Assembly (NCBI GenBank): GCA_019115425.1 | Contig: DXDO01000171.1 | Coordinates: 1-28,462 of the forward strand | From: Candidatus Agathobaculum merdigallinarum | GTDB taxonomy: Bacteria; Bacillota; Clostridia; Oscillospirales; Butyricicoccaceae | DNA length: 28,462 nucleotides | Reading direction: 5' to 3' | Shown: piece by piece, positions 23,882 to 28,462 of the stretch | Position numbering within the stretch: position 1 is the stretch's first letter | Layout: each line of letters opens with the position of its first letter | The notes under the pieces: model-generated | The model's database searches: none | What the model was told of the DNA's origin: nothing | Seen by the model: the letters and a program-made list of their open reading frames with translations, nothing else | Program-made: the position numbers and the translations under genes

Positions 23882-25792
23882 TTACGCTTCAATGAACTGG
23901 TCTTTCGCCTCAGCGCATTCCGGGCAGACCCAGTCCTCGGGCAGCTTTTCAAACAGGGTGCCGGGCGCGATCTCCGCATCCGGATCGCCCAGTTCCGGGA
24001 CGTATTCGTAACCGCAACCGCCGCATACATAGCGCTTGCCAATGGGCTCGGGCTTGGGCACGCGCGGACGCTTCATCTTGACCATGGGCGGCGCGGGCTG
24101 CTTCTCGCCGGTATCCAAAGCCGCGGTAAGCAGCGGCAGGATCTCGCTGATGTCGCCCACAATGCCGTAGTCGCAGTTCTTGAAGATGGGCGCGCCGGCA
24201 TTCTTATTGATTGCAACGATCGTGGAGGCATCCTTGATGCCCTTGAGGTGCTGTACCGCGCCCGAGATGCCGCAGGCGATATAGAGGTTTCCGGTGAACT
24301 TTTGTCCGGACATGCCCACATAACGGTTGAGCGGTACGTATCTCAGGGTTTCAGCTACCGGACGGGAGGAGCCGACCGCCGCGCCGGCCGCCTTGGCAAG
24401 ATCCTCGATGAGCTTCATATTCTCCTTTTCCCCAATGCCCTTGCCTGCGGAGACCACGCGCTCTGCCTGCGCAATCGGGGTATCCATGGGGATGCCGACC
24501 GTGAAATCGTGTCCGTCTTTCTTGAGATGCTCCACCAGAGCCTCCACCTGCTCGGCGGGCGTGCCGTCCCGCAGGATCACTTTTTTGCGCACGCCGGTGA
24601 TGGGCGCGGGCTTTTTGGGCCTGCTGGAGGAGCCGCTTTCGCTCTTGGGCGGCTTGCCCAGAATATTCGATGCAATGACCACGCGCTGAATTTCGTTTGT
24701 TCCCTCATAGATCGTGGTGATCTTCGCGTCGCGGTAAGCGCGCTCGACCTCCATGCCCTTCATAAAGCCGGCACCGCCGTAGATCTGGAGCGCGTCGTTG
24801 GTGACCTCGAGCGCAATATCGGAAGCGTACATCTTCGCCATCGCCGCCTCCATGCCGTAGGGGGCGTGCTGCTCTTTCAGCTCGGCGGCGGAGTAAACCA
24901 GCATGCGCGCGCAGCGCAGCTTGGTGGCCATATCCGCCAGCTTGAACGAAATGGACTGCTGGAAGCCGATAGGCTTGCCGAACTGGATGCGCTCCTTGGC
25001 GTATTCCAATGCGTTCTCATACGCGCCCTGCGCAATGCCGAGCGCCTGCGACGCGATGCCGATGCGCCCGCCGTCCAGCGTGGCCATGGCGATCTTAAAG
25101 CCTTCGCCCTCCTTGCCCAGCAGGTTTTCCTTCGGTACTTTGACATTGTCGAAAATCAGTTCGGCGGTAGAGGACGAGCGAATGCCCATCTTGTCGTAAT
25201 GGTCGCCGAAATAGAAGCCGTCCCAGCCCTTCTCCACAATAAAGGCGCTGATGCCGCGGGTGCCGATATCCGGCGTGGTAACGGCAAAGACCACATAGGT
25301 GTCCGCCTTGGGGGCGTTCGTAATAAAGATCTTGCCGCCGTTGAGGATATAGTGATCCCCCTTGAGAACCGCGGTGGTCTCGGTGCCGCCCGCGTCCGAG
25401 CCTGCGTTCGGTTCAGTCAGGCCGAACGCGCCGATTTTTTCGCCCTTTGCCAGAGGAACCAGATACTTCTGCTTCTGCTCCTCCGTGCCGAACGCAAAAA
25501 TCGGCCAGGAGCCCAGGGATACATGCGCGGACAGGATAACACCCGTGCCGCCGTCCACGCGGGAGAGCTCCTCTACAGCGATGGCGTAGCTCAGAACGTC
25601 CAGACCCGCGCCGCCATACTCCTTGGGATACGGGATACCCATGAGGCCCATTTCACCCAGCTTGCGGACAGCCTCCTCTGGGAACTCATTTTGCTGGTCC
25701 ATCAGGAACGCAATGGGCTTGACCTCTTCTTCCGCGAATGCACGGATCTTGGCTCGCAGTTCCTCATGGGCCGGAGTAGTCTGAAACAGCAT
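23882..25792 (-). CDS. Three-domain fusion: acyl-CoA dehydrogenase, ETF-alpha FAD domain, rubredoxin
   Basis: 636 residues. Residues 1-380 form a complete short-chain-type acyl-CoA dehydrogenase: AFGLTEPNAGSD (122-133), the second signature around 336-357 (QIYGGAGFMKGMEVER) and IYEGTNEIQR with the catalytic base Glu 363. A Gly/Ser/Lys/Pro linker (381-400) leads to the C-terminal FAD-binding part of ETF-alpha (about 400-560; VVSAGKGIGEKENMKL, SRPVAE, LYIACGISGAVQHLKG, TIVAINKNAGAPIF, DYGIVGD). The ETF-alpha N-terminal domain and ETF-beta are absent here. A Pro/Lys linker leads to rubredoxin (586-636) with C590, C593, C623 and C626. Expected electron path: acyl-CoA to dehydrogenase FAD, ETF FAD, Fe(Cys)4, and out to the flavodiiron protein encoded next. 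AAGGAGG stands seven bases before the ATG. Confidence 0.96.
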   Translation of the reverse strand: MLFQTTPAHEELRAKIRAFAEEEVKPIAFLMDQQNEFPEEAVRKLGEMGLMGIPYPKEYGGAGLDVLSYAIAVEELSRVDGGTGVILSAHVSLGSWPIFAFGTEEQKQKYLVPLAKGEKIGAFGLTEPNAGSDAGGTETTAVLKGDHYILNGGKIFITNAPKADTYVVFAVTTPDIGTRGISAFIVEKGWDGFYFGDHYDKMGIRSSSTAELIFDNVKVPKENLLGKEGEGFKIAMATLDGGRIGIASQALGIAQGAYENALEYAKERIQFGKPIGFQQSISFKLADMATKLRCARMLVYSAAELKEQHAPYGMEAAMAKMYASDIALEVTNDALQIYGGAGFMKGMEVERAYRDAKITTIYEGTNEIQRVVIASNILGKPPKSESGSSSRPKKPAPITGVRKKVILRDGTPAEQVEALVEHLKKDGHDFTVGIPMDTPIAQAERVVSAGKGIGEKENMKLIEDLAKAAGAAVGSSRPVAETLRYVPLNRYVGMSGQKFTGNLYIACGISGAVQHLKGIKDASTIVAINKNAGAPIFKNCDYGIVGDISEILPLLTAALDTGEKQPAPPMVKMKRPRVPKPEPIGKRYVCGGCGYEYVPELGDPDAEIAPGTLFEKLPEDWVCPECAEAKDQFIEA

Positions 25793-25846
25793 TTTATTAC
25801 CTCCTTATCAAAGTTGAAAAATATCAAATATCGGGCGGGAAAGCGC

Positions 25847-26254
25847 TCAGCATTGTCCCGCAAGAATATCCCACAGGGAGTAGGACTTCAGTTCGGCTTC
25901 CAGCTTGTGCTGGATCTTTGCCAGGCAGCAATGGACGGTGCAGCCGCCGTGTTCTTCCCTCCATGCGCAGATGTAGCCTGGGTCCATGCAGGCGCTCAAG
26001 TCGCTGCGCTCACCGGTGGCCAGTATCAGATCATACAGAGTCAGTTGCGTGAGATCGGCCGCCAGACGGCATCCGCCTGCCTGACCGCGCACAACCTGCA
26101 CATAATCCGCAGCAGACAGTTTTTTCAGAATTTTATAGGCAAATGCCTGGGGAAGAAGCTCGTTCTCTGCGATTTCGCCAATGGTATGAAGCTGTCCATC
26201 CAGCAGAACGCGCAGAATGCGAAGGGCATAGTCGGTCTCTTTCGTAATGATCAG
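25847..26254 (-). CDS. Rrf2-family Fe-S transcriptional regulator, probable CTG start
   Basis: About 135 residues beginning (M)IITKETDYALRILRVLL, the characteristic Rrf2/IscR/NsrR start, with the winged helix over about 1-70 (IGEIAENELLPQAFAYKILKKL; VRGQAGGCRLA). C89, C96 and C105 (spacing C-x6-C-x8-C) fit an Fe-S cluster; C109 and C110 follow. No ATG, GTG or TTG lies between the upstream in-frame TGA (26257-26255) and the conserved N-terminus; a CTG at 26254 follows GGAGG at nine bases and yields the family's expected start. The next usual start is a GTG at residue 52, which would delete most of the helix-turn-helix. It lies 54 bases before the fusion gene and probably senses O2, NO or cluster status to control this operon and itself (inference). 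Confidence 0.85.
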   Translation of the reverse strand: MIITKETDYALRILRVLLDGQLHTIGEIAENELLPQAFAYKILKKLSAADYVQVVRGQAGGCRLAADLTQLTLYDLILATGERSDLSACMDPGYICAWREEHGGCTVHCCLAKIQHKLEAELKSYSLWDILAGQC

Positions 26255-26299
26255 TCAGTGCCGCCTCCTCTCTCCGGCATATTCTGTCCCTGCAATGAT

Positions 26300-26322
26300 T
26301 TGTCAGATATTTCAGATGACAA
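26300..26322. promoter_or_regulatory. Candidate operator of the Rrf2 regulator
   Basis: A 23-base imperfect palindrome with perfect outer arms TTGTCA and TGACAA and an 11-base centre lies just downstream of the -10 of the rrf2 promoter, at the expected start of transcription, a natural place for autorepression. Binding by this regulator is inference. Confidence 0.45.
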
Positions 26323-26326
26323 CTAT

Positions 26327-26355
26327 ACCATAGCAATCTGGAGCAAAAATGTCAA
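26327..26355 (-). promoter_or_regulatory. Promoter of the rrf2-ACAD-flavodiiron operon
   Basis: On the minus strand a perfect TTGACA (26355-26350) and TATGGT (26332-26327) are separated by 17 bases. It is divergent from the SLH-CapA promoter at 26473-26500. A further 11-bp palindrome, CACAA-A-TTGTG, lies upstream at 26393-26403. Confidence 0.75.
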
Positions 26356-26472
26356 GTTTCTAGGCAGACTTCCCCAGAAGTTTGTAGCATCCCACAAATT
26401 GTGTCCGCAATTTATGTTGAAAAAAACGTTTGGCCGCATGAATGCCGTCCGCAAAATCTCTTGCAATATCGT

Positions 26473-26500
26473 TTGGAATATAGTAACTTGATACTATACA
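26473..26500 (+). promoter_or_regulatory. Promoter of the SLH-CapA gene with embedded palindromic operator
   Basis: TTGGAA (26473-26478) and TATACA (26495-26500) are 16 bases apart. Most of the core promoter is covered by a perfect inverted repeat, TATAGTA-N6-TACTATA (26479-26498). A repressor bound there would block RNA polymerase. The pattern resembles operators of HxlR/DUF24 redox or MarR-type regulators; no such gene is in the window. Confidence 0.55.
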
Positions 26501-26521
26501 AACGGAAAGAGGTGCTGCGCG

Positions 26522-28294
26522 ATGCGGAAAACAGTTTGTGCCCTCCTGCTGTCGGCCATGCTGACTGGGACACAGGCGGGTGCGTGGGACAATGCGGGGA
26601 TCACGATGAGCCGCTGGGCGGAGGAGGGCGTAGCCGCCGCCTATCAAAGCGGAGCGGTTTCAAGCGACTTTGACCCCGGCAGTGATTATACCAGACCGAT
26701 CACCCGCGCGCAGATGGCGCGGCTGACAGTGGATCTCGTCATTGGGGAGCAGCAGACAACGCTGACCGATCTGGCAGGGCAGCTCGGCATCCAGCTGGCG
26801 CTGACGCCGCTGGTATCCGCAGAGGAGGAACCGGAAACAGAAACAGCCGCGGAAGAGGCGCCCACGAATCCTGCGGCGCCGGATGAAGCGCAGCCCACAG
26901 AGCCTGAGCAGGCGCCCTCTGAAACCGGCCAATCCGCGCCCGACAGCACCGCAGCAGAAGCGCCCCCGGAAACCGACAGCCCTGCGGAATCCGTGGCCGT
27001 AAGCGGGGACCCGCTTGACGGCGGGCTGCCGCCTGTTGTCTCCGGCAGTTTTTCGGACACGCAAAGCGTATATATCGAAACGGCAGCGCAGCTCGGGATC
27101 GTCAACGGGGCGAACGGGCTGTTCCGGCCGGACGACAAGGTCTCGCGCGCAGAAGCCGCAGCCATGATGCAGCGCTGCATGGGGGTGCTCGGCCGGACCG
27201 AAGCCAACCTCCAGCCGCAGCAGTTTACGGACAGCTATGCGATCCCGCGCTGGGCGGTCGAAGCGGTCAAATATGTTTCCGGCCGGACCGATCTTTTCGG
27301 GCAGGCCATTATGGGCGGTTCCGGCGGCAGATTCTCACCGCAGGACAGCTATACGATCGAGCAGGCGATCCTGTCCATCGGGCGGATGCAAAGCTCGCTG
27401 CAGATCACGAACGTTGCCGAGGGCTGGCGCAGCGCGCCGGGGTATGACAGCGTGACGCTCGCGCTCACCTTCGGCGGCGACTGTACGCTCGGGCGCGGGC
27501 ATAATTTCGCATACAGCGGCTCGTTTGACGAAATGTACGATCAAAAGGGCGCGGCATACTTCTTTTCCGGCATTGCGGAGTTCTTTGACGATGATCTGAC
27601 GATGGTGAACTTTGAAGGCACGCTGACCAATGCCACCGCGCACGCGAATAAGACGTTTGTCTTTAAAGGCAGGCCGGAATATGCCAAGGTGCTGGATGCC
27701 GGCAGCATCGACGTGGTTTCGCTCGCAAACAACCATTCGATGGATTACTTACAGCGCGGCTATGACGATACCGTGCACTACCTGTCCCCATACGTCCATG
27801 TTTCGGCCTACGACCGCATGCCGATCGTGACCGTCAAGGGCGTGCGGATCGGCTTTGCCTCCAACGTCGGCTGGTCGTTCGACAGCGCACAGAAGCAGTT
27901 TATCGACAATGCGATCCGCTCGCTGCAGGAGCGCGGCGCGGAGCTTATCGTGTTCAACTACCATTGGGGGATCGAGCGATCCTACCACAGCGATCCCACC
28001 CAGCAGGCGATCGGGCACTACTGCATCGACCAGGGGGCGGATCTGGTCATCGGCCACCATCCGCATGTTGTGCAGGAGGTGGAGACCTATCAGGGCAAGC
28101 AGATCGCCTATTCGCTGGGGAATCTGGTGTTCGGCGGCAACAACAACCCTTCGGATAAAAATTGCCTGATCTACCGGCACAACTTTACCCTCGATCTGGA
28201 CAGCCGTCAGATAACCGCATCCTCCTATCAGGCCATTCCCTATTCGGTTTCTTCCGTATCCTGGCGGAATGATTACCATCCGGTCAAACAGTAA
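26522..28294 (+). CDS. Secreted SLH-domain CapA family protein
   Basis: 590 residues. A signal peptide (about 1-21) precedes a first SLH-like repeat (about 29-75), an acidic Pro/Glu/Thr-rich linker (about 100-172), two further SLH repeats (176-223, with NGLFRPDDKVSRAEAAAMM, and about 235-288), and a C-terminal CapA/PgsA-type metallophosphoesterase-like domain (about 312-545). Its motifs are GGDCTLG (318-324), NFEG (363-366), LANNHSMDY (401-409), NYHWG (479-483), GHHPHVVQ (511-518) and YSLGNLVFG (530-538). The SLH repeats should bind it to the cell wall; the catalytic domain is related to poly-gamma-glutamate synthesis proteins, but its substrate is unknown. AGAGGTG precedes the ATG. No pgsBC genes are visible, so a capsule role is unproven. 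Confidence 0.92.
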   Translation: MRKTVCALLLSAMLTGTQAGAWDNAGITMSRWAEEGVAAAYQSGAVSSDFDPGSDYTRPITRAQMARLTVDLVIGEQQTTLTDLAGQLGIQLALTPLVSAEEEPETETAAEEAPTNPAAPDEAQPTEPEQAPSETGQSAPDSTAAEAPPETDSPAESVAVSGDPLDGGLPPVVSGSFSDTQSVYIETAAQLGIVNGANGLFRPDDKVSRAEAAAMMQRCMGVLGRTEANLQPQQFTDSYAIPRWAVEAVKYVSGRTDLFGQAIMGGSGGRFSPQDSYTIEQAILSIGRMQSSLQITNVAEGWRSAPGYDSVTLALTFGGDCTLGRGHNFAYSGSFDEMYDQKGAAYFFSGIAEFFDDDLTMVNFEGTLTNATAHANKTFVFKGRPEYAKVLDAGSIDVVSLANNHSMDYLQRGYDDTVHYLSPYVHVSAYDRMPIVTVKGVRIGFASNVGWSFDSAQKQFIDNAIRSLQERGAELIVFNYHWGIERSYHSDPTQQAIGHYCIDQGADLVIGHHPHVVQEVETYQGKQIAYSLGNLVFGGNNNPSDKNCLIYRHNFTLDLDSRQITASSYQAIPYSVSSVSWRNDYHPVKQ

Positions 28295-28357
28295 GCAAGC
28301 CAAATGCACCATCTATCAAAAAGTAATTGACAGAATACGCAGAGGGAGGCTGTATGA

Positions 28358-28462
28358 TTGCGCACGGATACAGAAATGATGGATTTGATTATCCATACCG
28401 CCAAAACCGACGATAGGGTCTTGGCGGCCTATCTGAAAGGGTCGCGGACCAATCCGCATGTG
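28358..28462 (+). CDS. Aminoglycoside 6-adenylyltransferase-like protein, N-terminus only
   Basis: 35 codons to the right edge: TTG start, then RTDTEMMDLIIHTAK, DDRVLAAYLKGSRTNPHV. The pattern (M)RTxxEMxDLI followed by ayLxGSRtNp is that of ANT(6)/AadE-type streptomycin adenylyltransferases; GSR is the start of the nucleotidyltransferase active site. GGGAGG lies eight bases before the TTG at 28358. The rest is outside the window, so the key Asp residues cannot be checked and resistance cannot be claimed. It follows the SLH-CapA gene by 63 bases with no terminator that I can see. Confidence 0.8.
   Translation, partial: MRTDTEMMDLIIHTAKTDDRVLAAYLKGSRTNPHV

Noticed and set aside
22622..26491. 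Plus-strand open frame of 1289 codons antisense to flavodiiron protein 2, the fusion gene and rrf2
   Set aside because: The minus-strand genes have clear homology and ribosome binding sites. The long frame has no recognisable domain; high GC and codon bias of the opposite genes remove stops.
28327..28358. TTGACA followed by TATGAT as a promoter for the adenylyltransferase-like gene
   Set aside because: Transcription would start downstream of the proposed start codon and ribosome binding site, so it is probably chance.
28354..28416. 20-residue ATG frame overlapping the adenylyltransferase-like gene
   Set aside because: The ribosome binding site fits the TTG at 28358 better and that frame has the family pattern. 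A short leader peptide cannot be excluded but nothing supports it.
1..28462. tRNA, rRNA, CRISPR arrays, prophage or intact insertion sequence
   Set aside because: No regularly spaced repeats, no transposase or integrase gene and no tRNA-like cloverleaf were noticed on reading both strands; a dedicated scan could still find a missed small RNA.

Overview
The window reads as chromosomal DNA of a GC-rich, low-oxygen Gram-positive of the class Clostridia, probably a gut Oscillospiraceae/Butyricicoccaceae-type bacterium. The grounds are strong AGGAGG-type ribosome binding sites, sigma-A promoters, the gene families (DUF4317, DUF4830, CdaR/PucR regulator, flavodiiron proteins, rubredoxin, SLH-CapA), and the absence of any respiratory chain gene. 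The species assignment is inference. I see no tRNA, rRNA, CRISPR array, intact insertion sequence or prophage.

Layout. Almost everything from 1 to 26254 lies on the minus strand. From the left: lysS (cut by the window edge) and greA behind a consensus promoter; a cell-division/wall-hydrolysis cluster ftsE-ftsX-M23 hydrolase-S41 peptidase; a CdaR/PucR-type regulator and an RsuA-type pseudouridine synthase; a DUF4830 protein; a first flavodiiron protein; an EF-G-like GTPase. Then comes a 590-bp gene-poor stretch with a 28-residue membrane peptide on the plus strand and a cluster of hairpins, followed by rlmB with a downstream gene for what looks like a catalytically dead P1B-type ATPase. A plus-strand coiled-coil gene converges on a DUF4317 gene. 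Next are an amidohydrolase-GNAT pair, an intergenic region holding an orphan MerR-type promoter and a 145-bp MITE-like palindrome, and an alanine/sodium symporter.

The most interesting block is 22628-26254. An Rrf2-family regulator with cysteines fit for an Fe-S cluster (apparently with a CTG start) is followed by a 636-residue fusion of acyl-CoA dehydrogenase, the FAD domain of ETF-alpha and rubredoxin, and then by a second flavodiiron protein. Flavodiiron proteins take electrons from rubredoxin and reduce O2 or NO. The operon therefore looks like a compact route from an acyl-CoA thioester to O2/NO, under the control of an Fe-S sensor. That pathway is my inference; the domains are visible.

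On the plus strand at the right end are a secreted SLH-CapA protein with a palindromic operator inside its promoter, and the first 35 codons (TTG start) of an aminoglycoside 6-adenylyltransferase-like gene cut by the window edge.
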